Position numbers and translations under genes: made by a program. From NCBI GenBank assembly GCA_019914995.1, contig CM034126.1, forward strand, positions 6,701,001-6,765,000: DNA of 64,000 bases. Direction: 5' to 3'. The notes under the pieces are model-generated. The model was not told the DNA's origin and did no database searches. It saw nothing but the letters and a program-made list of their open reading frames with translations. Shown piece after piece: positions 50,480 to 62,504 of the stretch; position 1 is the first letter of the stretch, and the number at the start of each line of letters is the position of its first letter. Origin of the DNA: Acanthochlamys bracteata (Eukaryota > Streptophyta > Magnoliopsida > Pandanales > Velloziaceae).

Positions 50480-50770
50480 GTGCATCATTCACTCTAGATG
50501 ACATTCACAATCTATTCAATTCGATTTATTGTCGATGCATTTCATTCACTGTCAAGACATTCATATTCCATTCACTGCCATGACATTCACTTCCATTCAC
50601 TATCTATGCATTCCATTCACTGCGACGACATTCACTTTCATTCACTGTCTTTGCATTCCATTCACTGTCAAGACATTCATAGTTCATTCACTATCAATTC
50701 CATTCACTTTCTATTTGGACATTCACATCAAATTTCACTGTCCAACACATTCCACCAACTGTCAATGCAA
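50480..50770. repeat. CATTCA minisatellite at the element centre
   Basis: Repeats of cattcactgtcaagacattc-like units, about 20-40 bases, occupying the loop of the palindrome and grading into the right arm. Confidence 0.75.
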
Positions 50771-52146
50771 TTCACATTCCATTAATGACAAAAGATTCAT
50801 TACGCAAAGTTTTCACAACACTTTCACATTTCACTGGCAACACTTTAGTTTGTACTTTCTTTAAGTTGAACCACTCATTGCTTATATAAAACTTTAGTTT
50901 ATTTCAACATTTTTAGAACACTTCATTACACAAAACTCTATAGGCCTATCATAACAACCACTGCTTCTTGGCTCTGTACTAGATTGAAACACTTACAACA
51001 ACAAGTGAATCAATAGGGAACGATCAGTAATTACTAAGAGCGTCTGCATCAACTGCAATAAGAAAAAAATTACCGACTACAATGTGAAACTTACATATAA
51101 AGAATTACATAGAAGCTAGATAATCACCAACTGCAACAAGAGTTTGTTACAGGGATTGTAGCAAATAATGTGTAACGTACTCACAGTCGACTATCGTCTG
51201 CTTCAGTTTCGTCCTCATAAACAATGTGCAATTGTTAGTGAAGCCAACATTTCAAACCTGTCTTTAAGAGGAAAAACATGAATTCTGCAGATTAACTCTT
51301 TCGAACCTCCAATGAATCTCCAGTGAGATTTTATGCATCCATGCAATCTCCAGTGAGCTAACTTTGATATAAGAATACGAACACCTACTTGCATTCATAT
51401 ATATATTCAACTTGAGATCAAAATTCAGCAACAAAGCCGAACCAACCTACTCACCTACAATTGAATCTCCGTTTGCTCCATCTCTAGCTCCGGCTCCGGC
51501 TCCGGCTGCAGCCAACATAGAAAAAAAATTCAAAAACACATAAAAAACTAAATATTGATAAAAAATTGAAAGGAAGGACAATACTAGCAATCAGTATTGA
51601 CGAATTTGAAAAAAAAAAGTTCGGTCAAATCGGGAGCGCACACTCTATTGACACGATCGGCGTTGATGGTGCTCGAAGCTGCAATAGATGATATTGAGGA
51701 AAAAGAAAGAGAAAGAGGAGGAGAAGAAAGAAACACAATTAACTACCAATTTGACACTCATCGGCTGACAGACAAGGTTTCACTGTTGTCAGGTTTCTTG
51801 ATTAGCTGCGAGAAAGAAGCCATTGAACCTGAAATTGAAGGAAGGGAAGAGAGAAGGCAGCATTGGCTTATATTTCAGTAGGGTTCCCTTCATCGCTGGC
51901 ACGGAGAGGGAATGGAGGATCGACGCGTGAGAGGAGGAAGGAAGTCGAGGGAGAAGAAAAGAAATGAAACAAAAAATGAAAAAAAAAATGCTATACTGTA
52001 TAAGAGCACGCAAATTACCAGTGCGACCTTATATAGTATTTACGTAAGCCTGGTGATCATACGTAATCTGGACAATTCGATTCTGATCCGACAGTCTATA
52101 TTTGGTATGTGTGTTGTGCGTGCACAGTTGTCTGTATGAACACATC
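50680..52146. repeat. right arm of the palindromic element
   Basis: Reverse complement of the left arm with moderate divergence. Read on -, it carries the same leader with an ATG near 51896 in the same context (gcgATGaagggaac, compare gcgATGgagggaac on the left arm). Confidence 0.75.
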
Positions 52147-52299
52147 ATATATATATTAGGTATATAAGTATATCTTTCTTTAAAATTAGATTTTTTTATT
52201 TAAAATTTTCCTTATTTAATGTTATAAATAGTTTATATATATGTATTTGTATTGAATGAATAAAATAAGTTGGAACAAGCTGAAATAAGATTGAAATTT

Positions 52300-52560
52300 T
52301 TTTTATCATGGTAGTAGAGCAAAAAGTCTAAATCTATCCATCGTCATCGTGGAAGATAACTATTTGGACGGTTAGACTTCGAATAGATCTATCCACTGTT
52401 GTCATGGAAGATAACTCCGATGGTTAGACTTCAACCAGATCTCCGACTAGATCTATCCATCTTCGTCGTAGAACATGACGACTTCGATGGTTAGATGCCG
52501 ACCAAATCTATTTGTTTGCTATCATGAAGATGCGATCGTAATTATTGAAAACTCCGACCA
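52300..52560. repeat. repeat module A, about four tandem units
   Basis: Four diverged units of about 55-70 bases built on atctatcc-atcgtcatcgtgga-agataactccga-ggttagac. The same module recurs at 58045-58300. Confidence 0.75.
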
Positions 52561-53430
52561 TCAGATCTAGTGATTGGATTTGAGATTTACAAAAAAAAAA
52601 AGAAAAACACAAAGAAAGAGGGCAACAGACCATGCCCGACGCTTCCTCCTCGCCGTCGTCGCCTCCTCGAAGCAAATCCAATACCGCTACCGTGCCGCAA
52701 CCGACGCCGTTGCTGTGTTACCCGAGGGATCTCCTACTATCGTTGTCCAACCGCCAGAAAATTTCTCGCTGGACTAAACCATATCCCTGCTCGAATTGGT
52801 TTTCAAGCCGTTCCATTACTACTAGATCGACCCATAATCGGGAACTCCTGCCACCATTCGAGCTAACTGCCACTCACTACTATCGTCTTCTCCTCGTCGC
52901 TACTCTCTCTCGATTAATTTCATCACTGCTCAAGCTTCACTACTAGACTGTTGTGGCATCATTGCTGAACCACCTCTGATTGATCCAACCGCCTGATCGT
53001 TCGCCACCTAGCTGTAGATCAGTCGAAAATGGATTAGTGTAGTTTCTACGATTATCCAGTCTCCTGCGTGCACGCGCTAGCCTGCTCAGCCAGACCGTCG
53101 CCACTTGCTAATCTGACCCGACTTCGGCTCCAACTCACTAGAACCAAACTGGTTGAGTTGAACTAGCCAGAGCTAGACCGAAACGAACCGAAGCCGAAAC
53201 CAATTTGATTACATTTAGACCGGATCCACAAATAACCAGCTTGATCTTAATTGAGCCGGATCGAACCCAATCGCTGGTCGATTGGTCGCTGTTGTTGCTA
53301 CATCTCGAAGACCTCCAGACCTTCCGTCGACTCCAAAACAAGAACTCCTGTCACCATTTGAGCTAGCTGGTTCTTATCGTTGTGATCTTCACCATATGCT
53401 CTGTTCCCTTGATTGATTTCATTACTGATT
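52561..53430. repeat. repeat module with internal duplication (B and C blocks)
   Basis: The block ggaactcctgccaccattcg...gattaatttcatcactg (52838-52930) recurs about 500 bases later (53338-53425). The Arg/Thr-codon-like stretch 53060-53290 (ctcctgcgtgcacgcgctag ... ccggatcc) recurs at 57815-58030. GC-richer than its surroundings, with accidental open frames (for example 52632-52946), but no recognisable protein. Confidence 0.65.
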
Positions 53431-54798
53431 AACACATAATTTTATATATTTTAATGCCTTTTATCATAATTTAAATATTAATTTTATAAAAATAAATTTA
53501 AAAGCTTTATTATAGTTTTATGCTAAAAAATGAATTAATTGGAGAAAAGAAGAAAGTGAATGCATGCATTTGGAAGAAATACACTAACAATGAGATACTT
53601 TGTATTAGTGGATAATTAACATTAATTCATTTTAAGGCCATCAAGTGGGCCACGTAGGAGAAAAAAAAGGAGGATCACGAGGGTTGAGGTGGAGAACAAA
53701 TAAAAAGGTAGCGCATGAAACAGAGGGGAACGGCACGGAAACGAGGGTAAAGAAATCTTAAAATCTAATTTTTCTGATTATTCTTCGCGGGAGTTTTCAC
53801 TTCAAATTAGAATTGATTGTTAGAATGGAGAGATTCAGATTGGATTAAGAGGGCACCCAGATCAAGTGGAGATCCACTGCCATCAACGGTGATTCAGAAG
53901 GTGATCAAGATCTATAGTGCAGAGAAGAATAGAGGGGGATCCGCATAAAGAATCAACATATTACTAGAGCTTAAATTTTAGGTTTGTTTTATTTGCTCAT
54001 ATTTTATTTTTCATACAATTTTGTTATATATAATTTTATTAACATGAATAGTAAAATCCTCTAAATTGGAGTTAGAATGAAATTTTAATAAATTTTATTT
54101 ATTTTTTGAATATTATGTGTTATATGGATTTTTTATTTTGTTGTGAGGTGTCAGTTCTTATATAAAAAGATATTTAAGTGTTAAGTTATATGCCTAATCA
54201 ATATTGAATTAATATATAGAATATTATATTAATTGTGCTCGTGAGTACTAATCGGAACACATCTTACGAATCACAGGATTAATAATTGTAACTATTATTT
54301 ACTGGACTAAAAAAAATGCAACTGCGTGATTTATGATTTCGCAGGACCTAATGCATTTCTAATAAGCTCTAAATAAGGAGTTACAATAATATTAAATATA
54401 GGTGATTTATTAAGACTAGATAAAGGTTCAAATCATAATTAGAAGTAATATCTAAAAACTTGATCATGGTGCTCTGTACAAACTCTTCACAATCGTCATA
54501 GTCTATTATCACATTTATTTAAGCATTAAATTAAATGTATTAGTGATGGATTCTAAAGTTTTAGTTATTTACATATCTGTTTTCATATGCAGATGATCTA
54601 TTTTCTTTTCTTAGTTTCATATATTTTTTATTAATCTTCACAAAAGCACAAATTTGAAAATGTAATTTGGATTAGAGTTAACAATAGTCTCTATGAAACA
54701 AACTCGTTATTTAGTATACAGTAGACGATAACTGTGAACTTGCTGGATACAATTAGATAAAATCTATAGGATTTACTTAGGTGATTTTGTTTATATTA
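53427..54798 (+). repeat. Athila-type 5' LTR, diverged
   Basis: 54240-54720 is a clear reverse-complement relative of the intact Athila LTR (shared phrases gatttatgatttcgcagga, cctaatgcat, cacaatcgtcatagtctatt). The end is set by the primer-binding site at 54805. The left border, taken at tgattaacacataa, is a guess. Confidence 0.65.
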
Positions 54799-54804
54799 AG
54801 TTGT

Positions 54805-54822
54805 TGGCGCCGTTGTTTGGGA
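54805..54822 (+). other. degenerate Athila primer-binding site
   Basis: TGGCGCCGTTGTTTGGGA, three mismatches from the tRNA-Asp complement found in the intact element. It shows that the relic's 5' end points to the right. Confidence 0.75.
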
Positions 54823-55285
54823 TTGTTTTGTTTGAATTTGATTCAATCTTGCTTCATTTAAATGCATTTAGGTCATTTGATATTTTGCATTTTGTTTTGC
54901 ATTTAGCTTAAAGCATATTAGTTTGATTTTTATTTTGTACTTGTGTCATTGCATGATCACTCGCTCTTAAGATCAATAATCTTTTGAATTTGATCCTGAA
55001 CTTGAGAGAAAGATAAGGAGGATTAGATGCGAGCGTAGAAATCATCTGAATATTAGAATTGAATAGATAGCTATTGCACAAAATGAACTATTGGGAGATC
55101 ATAACATCCTTCCAATTTCTATATCTCTAAATTTTTAATATAATTTTTAACATGCCTTTAACAGATGTGGTAACTGAGAAATATCATCAAATGAAAATCT
55201 TTGTCTACACTTTAAAGGACAAAGCGAAGGTATAGTTATAATCACTTAGGCCTAATTCAGTTATTACTTGGAATGATTCTCAAGC
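54823..55285 (+). pseudogene. Athila relic, gag N-terminal part
   Basis: Antisense to, and collinear with, 19590-19035 of the intact element. After the leader it reads TDVVTEKYHQMKIFVYTLKDKAK, stops, then ITWNDS. It breaks off abruptly near 55285. Confidence 0.65.
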
Positions 55286-57790
55286 ATTGACTTGATTTTA
55301 CAGCTATTTTATTTTCATTCAATTGCTCTTTCTTTACTTCTACACTTTAGAAGATATATTCGAAATTTTTTTATTGCTCTTTCTTTATCCTTGTACTTTC
55401 TTACGACTTTTTGGTAACTCTATATCTCAACAATTCATAAGAAATGAAAACAATACAAGATAACACCAAGAAAATATTAAGATCAACTCTAAATCTCGCA
55501 TTATATGGTGACAGATATTGGCACTCAATATGGACTATGAAATCAAAATCATTTATAAAGTGTATTCAATTGCATTGTCTAGAATGGTAAGATTTTATCA
55601 AGATTTTGTGAAGTGTATACAAAACACAATTTATAAGAAGAAAGTAAGCTTAGTTAATAAAATATTATACTAACAAACTCAATAATGTATCTAGTTTTAA
55701 AAGCCATGCTAAAATGAAGAGAAAGTAGTAAATAAGATGCTCAACATTGTCTATGTATAAGTTTCTGTCTTTCTCCCTAAATTTAAATTCAATATTGTCC
55801 TCAATGGTGAAAGAACAAAAAAAAACTTTAAATGAAAAATTATAAAAGTTGGGATGTAAGAAAAACTCCTTGACCTGCGGTTTGCATGTTCTTCAAATTC
55901 ATCCTTCTTCTAAGAACCTTTGTTTGAGGTCATCATTGAAAATATTGCATAACTTGTTTTATGCACACAAGATTGTTCTTCATCATCTCATCTAGAAATC
56001 AAATCTTAAACCTACACAAAACAAATGCAACTGAAAATCAAATACTACTAAAAAGAAAATGCTTGGGTTGCCTTCCAAAATACGATAAGTTTAACGTCTT
56101 CAGCCAGACAGTTTTATTACTTATTATTCAAAGATAGGAATTAGGATTTCTGGCACACTTTAGAACTTCTTGTTGTGCAATCTATCACTTTCTTATGTTC
56201 TCTAAGAATTTTGGTTAAATTTTTATCTTTCTTCAATGTAAGATCTAGAGATATAATAACATAAGGTTCTCATTGTTACTCACATATTTATATATAGAAC
56301 TTTATGGTAAAGATTTGAGTTCTAACTCATAAGGGAATAGAATAGATGGTTCTAATATGTTTTTATTTATCTCAAGAGATTCAAAGAAAGTATTATAATC
56401 AAGTATTGGATTCAGAATATTCTGAACAACAGCGATCTCACTGGCTTTATCATATTTTTTCTATAGTGGAGCTTCCACATTATATTTGCTTTTTTTCTAC
56501 AAAACAGTAAAAGTGGTTATAGGACCTAATAAATTAATAGAAGAATATGAATTTAAAGAAGAAGAAGAATGTTTAAAAGGATCATACACTTTAAACTTCA
56601 AAGCTTCACCCAAAACTGTAATCGTAAGGGTGTTTTTTCACATTTACGTAAATATCAATTGTAGCCATGAATGGGTGACCAAGGAGAATAGGAGTCTCAC
56701 CGTCACTTCTTGGAGTTTCATTCAAAACTATAAAAATAAAATCTGTAAGAAGAATTAATTTATCAATTTTAACTAATATATTTTTAATAATACCTCTAGG
56801 ATATTGTATAAAGTGATCGGGCTGGAGGCGTGCAATTGTTCTATTCATTCCTTCAAGCTCAGCTCTTTGTAGACAAAAATTGACATCAAGTTGATGCTTA
56901 CTCTTGGGTTTAGCATCACACGCCCAAGCCTCTTGGTACCAATAATGATAGGAATATCAAATCTATCTAGATCATTAAGTTTAGGTGTAAACTCTCTCTT
57001 TTCAGCACAGCATTTATGTTCTTATTAACCTGACTTGTTCAGTGAGCGCAAACTTAATTTTGTATCCTTTCAAGCTTTTGATGAATTTTTCAAAAGCTAG
57101 AATCCGTTCAATCACATCAAGTAAAGGGAGGTTAGTTTCTACCTTACTTAACACATCATAAATTTCTTAAAAAGGCTTATTCTGTTTGTTTTGCTTTATT
57201 CATTCCGGAAATGAAATGGGAGGAATACAACGATCCGCCAACTTGTGCAATCTAGAAATGTGTTGGTCGAATTCGTTTTCTTAGTACTGGTCTCTCTTAA
57301 ATAGAGGTGATTCTAATATTTTTTCTTTTCTTTCAGATCTATCCAGCTTTTATTTTTCAGCATCTACAAGCATTGATTTATCAGAAGTATAAGTTTTATC
57401 ATCATCAACAGATTAACTGATCTGACAAATTGCTTTTGTTTGTTCAATGTTGCATGGATTATTGTCAGGTTGGTTAAGAAATATACCAGATTCTTTCTGA
57501 CTTCAAAATTCAGCAACTTGGCGTACCTAAACTTTAGATTTCTATTGACCAATAGCTAATTGTCTTACCACATCTTCCAATAAAATTGATGGCTTTGATT
57601 GAGATGGAGGTTGGTGTTGCTGGTTGCTCCACGAGAAGTTTTGATGATTTCTGTAAACATGATTATAGGTATTTGATATGGATCATATTTTAGGATGTCG
57701 ATTGTAGGAATTTACCATATTTGTCTATTCTTGAACAAACTCTGGAAAATTTGCTCCCGAAGGACAATGTATAGTAAGTACAATGATCAA
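55286..57790 (-). pseudogene. Athila relic, inverted gag/protease and post-pol segment, pol deleted
   Basis: In this part the relic runs in the opposite sense to 53427-55285. 55290-56120 follows 13370-14180 of the intact copy (including the gaggacaat polypurine-like block near 55800), and 56120-57790 follows about 16930-18560 (protease region ILLGHPFMATIDI at 56606-56848, then the gag spacer). Reverse transcriptase, RNase H and integrase (about 2.7 kb) are missing. Full of stops. Confidence 0.7.
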
Positions 57791-57814
57791 ATATATCACA
57801 AAACCACATGCCTC

Positions 57815-58300
57815 CCGCGTGCACAAGCTAGCTTGCTCAGCAGAATCGTCGTCACTTGCCGATCTTACCCCACTCCGGCTCCAACTCACCGGAACCAAAC
57901 CAATTGAGCTGAACCAGCGAGACACTGACCGAACCAAACGAACCGGAGCCGCACCAAACCAGATTAGATTCAGTCCGAAGTCACAATGAACCAGCTTGAT
58001 CCAGACTTAGCCGAACCGAACCAAATCAACCAAGCCGAATTAGATTTAAGCAAAACTCTAAATCTATGCGCCATCATCATGTAAGATAACGACTGCAACC
58101 AAATCTATCCGCCGTCGTCGTGAAAGATAACTCCGGTTAGACTTCAGCCGGATTTTCGACTAGATTTATCCGTCATCATCGTGGAAGATGACGACTATAA
58201 CGGTTAGACTCCGGCGAAATCTATCTGTCTATTATCGTGGAGATATGATCGAAATGGTTAGAAATTTCCATCATTAGATCTAGTGATAGGATCAAACTAT
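57815..58300. repeat. second copies of modules B then A
   Basis: 57815-58030 matches 53060-53280 and 58045-58300 matches module A (52300-52560), both in direct orientation but in the order B-A, whereas the left copies run A-B. Confidence 0.7.
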
Positions 58301-58439
58301 ATCAACTAGACCGAACCGAATTTGAACTAGATTAAGTTGAAAACTTAATTGACTGAGCCAGACCAAAATCATATTGAGCAAGAATTGGTTCAATTCATCC
58401 CAGACCAGATCAACCTTGAATCAAACTGACTCAATCTTG

Positions 58440-58710
58440 TACGAGAGTAGATTCAGTTCGAAACGAACCAAACCTGACCAGATAGATATGACTCCATCTG
58501 GACAGAGAGGTCCGACCCGGTCCGAACATACAAATCCGATCCGATCCGAATGGACAATCTAACATGATCGGAACAGGCTGATCTGATCCAGCCTAGACAG
58601 ACAAGTTCGATCCAATCCGAACAGATAGATCCGACTCGACCTGAACATATAAGTCCGATCTGATGTAGATAGACAAGTCCGACTAAACTCGTACAAATAA
58701 CTTCGAGATG
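58440..58710. repeat. tandem repeat, about 32-36-bp units
   Basis: Diverged units around gacaagtccgatccgatccg-aacagata, at least six, ending near 58700. Confidence 0.7.
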
Positions 58711-59880
58711 ATGCTAACAATTAGTTATTTTGAATTAAAAATTCCAAAATATTTTGATAATTACAATTATTAAAAATTATAATTTATAAGTTTTGCTGAT
58801 CTAATAATTTGAATTAAGTTATATAGATCTAAAAAAGTATAATTATCGTATACATTGTAGACAAATATCCAAGTACATGTATGTAAATTTCTCACCGAGA
58901 ACAACAAAGCTTCAAAACATAGCAGACAAATAGCCAGCTACATGAAGATTTAATCGAGTGTCAAAATAGAACATTGCACGACAAATAGAGAAAACAAAGT
59001 GTTAATAGCTGCTATCTTATTGCTACTCGCTGAATAAAGAAGAACCCAAGAGATCGTGATTATCTTTCTCTTTTCAAAAATGATATGAAAGATGATGCAG
59101 ATTTTATTTGAGCCCTAACTTCTTGTCAGAGTTAAAGCAATATGTACACTATAAGATTTGAGCACTAACATCAAGGAAGATAGTATTCACATGACAAAAA
59201 TACCTAATAGAACGATGTTTCACTAATAACTCTGCTTAGCATTCAACTTCCAGATTGCATATTCATTCAAAATAAATTCATTGATATCACCACAAAGTAT
59301 CCACTATCTTACTACAACATTATATCATAAGTTCGAACCATCATGAGCCATTTTACATAAAATGATAAAGCCATATGAAGTTGACAAGATGAAAAAGATT
59401 CCACAGAGAGTTACCACAGGAGATTTAGAAGATTAATAATTTTCATTTCCCCATTGCATGCCAGAATTTATCATGTAAAATATCAAGGTGATGATCACAT
59501 TTATTTGTGTAACATATATTAAAGGAAGACAATGATTACATAGTGCAGAAATATGAAACTACATCAAGCTATAGAATATCGAGTGAGTTCTACCAGTATA
59601 TAAGCCAAATTCAAAAAGAAAAATTCAAATTGGATCAAGTCTCATTGCCACTATTGAAGTTTTCAGTTACCTTTTCACTAGGGACCACACTAAAGAAGAA
59701 AATTCTGTAAGAAGGATAAAATATTTTAGCTGACTAGAGCTTACGTGCATGCAAAAAGATTCAAATTATCGGACTCATTTATTGCTGTAAAAGAAACATC
59801 AAATCATTTATATCAGTGAAATTAAATGCTACCTTATTGCAAGATTAATGAGTATCATATCCACTTGCCAAGATACAACT
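58711..59880. other. intergenic, no gene seen
   Basis: AT-rich. I recognise neither coding sequence nor a named repeat. Confidence 0.45.
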
Positions 59881-60952
59881 GTTGGGAATCTAGTTGGAGA
59901 AAAACCGACGTGAGGTAATCGAGTACTATAGCCAGCACGAAGAAGCTAACGGAAACATCATTCAATCGTTTGAATTTTGAATTAAAGATGTGGGATCTTC
60001 AAACCACACATTAGAGAAGAGATATAATAAGAACAAAATGAAAAATATTGGGTGTGGCTAGAAAAAGAAAAGAGTGGAAGAAAGCCTAAAGAGAAGAAGA
60101 TAGAAATAACACTTCCACTCACCAACATTCCATAATTGGAAGCAAATGAAGGGACACATTGTAAGCTTCCTTCTTTTGATCTTCTCACCTTTCTTTAATT
60201 TGGTTTTAACTCGCACTTTGAGATTGATTCTGTGCTTAACATCTAAGCTTGTAACTTTCACATTCAAAATTGTATAAGTGCATATTGTACTTTGAGAGAG
60301 CTTGACTAAGCCTTATGGTCGTTACTGATTTTGTAAAGAGAGTTACTATTCTATGTTGCACATTCTCAATCCACAACTGGAAGCCAACTGAGAGACACAT
60401 TTTAAACTTCTTTCTTTTGATCTTCTCACATTTCTTTAATTTGGTTTTAACTCTCATTGTGAGTTTGATGCTGTGCTTAACATCTAAGCTTGTAACTTTC
60501 ACATTCAAAATTGTATAACTACGTATTGCACTTTGAGAAAGGCTTGACTAAGCCTTATGGTTGTAACTGATTTTGTAAAGAGAGCTATTATTGTGCAATC
60601 GGAGAGACTTGGTGATGTCTAGAAGATTACATTGGTTCTTCTCGAGATGAGAACTGCTTGAGGCAAGTGTGCTTCGCTAAGAAGATTGTCTTAGTATCGT
60701 AGTTACTTCAAAAGTTACCGTAGATGTGGAGAAAAAGTTTACCGAACCACGTACATTCTTATATATTAAAGTCATTTATCACTTTATATGTTTTAATTTG
60801 TATTAAAAGTTCTGATATTCTTCCTTGAAGAAAACAGCATAGACATAGCCAATTATATTATGACTATCTTTACAAAGTTTTATAATCGAAATTTTTTATA
60901 TCAATTCAATTCACCCTTCCCTTTTGTATTAATTGTGCGGATTTATCTAACA
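59881..60952 (+). repeat. copia (SIRE-like) LTR with internal tandem duplication
   Basis: Starts tgttgggaat and ends tctaaca (TG...CA). Near the end are taccgaaccacgt and cacccttccc, the motifs seen at the 3' end of SIRE-type LTRs. No primer-binding site follows; another LTR begins four bases later. Confidence 0.6.
60125..60600. repeat. tandem duplication, period about 241 bp
   Basis: The segment ttcttttgatcttctcac... through gattttgtaaagagagct is present twice (first copy from about 60125, second from about 60361; the common ttcttttga starts at 60171 and 60412). The copies are about 90% similar by eye. Confidence 0.85.
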
Positions 60953-60956
60953 TGAT

Positions 60957-62500
60957 GTTGGAAATACAAGGTAATTTTGATGATAACAAAGAATTAAGAA
61001 CTATGATTTATATAAGACTAATAATCTGAAAACAAGTCTGCAGGATTAGACAAACAAAGATCATTTAATTTAAAGTAGACAAAAAAAAACATCATACACC
61101 AATCATTTTATGCTACTACATACTTGGATGAGGACAAAGACACGGGGGACAGAGGATGCCACAGCCACATCACAATCATTGCTCGATCGCTTGAAGCGGA
61201 CAGAGAACAAAGATACGGGATGAGGATGCCACAATAAATAAATAAATACAATCGCTATGTCATATCAAGCGGCACAGAGAACAACATACGGGATGACAGG
61301 GATACAAGGCCACATTACGATCATTGTTTGGCTCTCAAGCATATCACGGATTTTTTCTGTTTTAACAGACCCATATGTTCAACGGCAACGAAATTTTCCT
61401 TGCCTTAAAAAATCACCTGCACTCATAACGGACTGAAGGACTTCAAACAGAAGATTTACAAGAGCTAGAATCATCTTCACTTTCACACAAAAGGGAAGCT
61501 CAATAATTAAGGAAAGAAAGCAGTCAAAGTCCTTGATCAATCAAGCGGTAAACCTGCACTGCATTTATTATGGACATACTATATCAACTCATCACCTCAC
61601 CGAGATTCAAACAGAAGTTTAGCTGAATTAAGCACTCAACCGTTGGCAGTAAATTCAAATTTCTTCAACGCATTCAATGCAACAAAGACTTTACACAAAC
61701 ACAGCTGGAGAACCACTGGACAACACCATTCCTTCTCTAACGTGAAGAACCAAGCGCCAACAGCAACGTTCCTCAACGGCTCTTGCACAGGAAAGATGTT
61801 CTATAAAAAGGGAGTCAAAGCAACGACGAAATGTGGTGGAGAAATAGAGAAAAACAGGGAGAGAACAAAAAGAAAACAGAAGTAGAGAGAATCCAAGCAA
61901 AAATAAAGACATACAAGAACTCTACCACTCTACACAAAAAAAACTCCCACTACCGGTCATGAACTTGACTACTCCATACAAACAAATCTTGCTGCAAATC
62001 ATACTGAAAAAATCTCTCAGCAATCTCTCCGATCATCTCATCTGAATCACTGATTAAACACTCAACATTCATGAGATAGATCCTGCACTCAATACTTGTT
62101 TATTTTCTTGTAACTTGTCACTTACAATGTAAAGGTGGTGCTGCATGCACCGATAAAGGAAGCTCAGGTAGAGCTTGGTGTAAGCTCTTAGACTTTGTAA
62201 TAGTGCTAGCAAATCAGCCAGGGGGACAGGCGTGTCCAGGAGGCTGGTAGGGGTTGTCTTAGCGAAGAAATCTGGTAGAGTATGTGTGCTTGGCGAAGCA
62301 CTTCGCTCTAGGTGTATTTGTAGCTTATTAAAGGTCTAGTGAAGCTTTGGCTCTGGTGATAGAGCCACCGTGGATGTAGGCAAAGGGGTTTTGCCGAACC
62401 ACGTTAAATACCCTAAGCACTACTCTTTGTCACTTTTGTCAGTAAACACACTAACTCTTCTCGCTCACAGAGTTACAAAGATTGACACACACGGTATCGC
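60957..62500 (+). repeat. copia (SIRE-like) LTR, + orientation
   Basis: Starts tgttggaaatacaagg, the standard SIRE-type LTR start. It has a TATA at 61801 (ctataaaaaggg) and gccgaaccacgttaaata at 62393-62410. The 3' end is replaced by the inverted copy at about 62500. Confidence 0.7.
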
Positions 62501-62504
62501 GTCG

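Larger units (their letters stand above)
48667..52146. mobile_element. non-autonomous MULE-like element, nearly palindromic, about 3.5 kb
   Basis: The left arm (from ggtgtggaatgtgcatacat) and the right arm (ending gtatgaacacatc) are inverted copies for about 1.5 kb each, with only a repeat-rich centre between. Shared landmarks in inverse order: cttacgtaaatactgtataa (near 48760), a pyrimidine leader, tttaatggtctttttctcgca (49000-49025), gacgaaactaaagcagacg (49599-49617) and gttggtgattagctagctt (about 49670). Flanks are TA-rich, so the duplication is unclear. No transposase. The ends start with G and the architecture resembles the neighbouring MULE. Confidence 0.78.

Noticed and set aside
52570-52946. 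Overlapping + frames with basic or Ser/Pro-rich proteins
   Set aside because: Two frames are open at once in a GC-richer repeat block that is partly duplicated at 53.3 kb. No domain and no consistent codon pattern.
60058-60508. Two similar - frames containing MNVKVTSLDVKH
   Set aside because: They reflect the 241-bp tandem duplication inside an LTR rather than a gene family.
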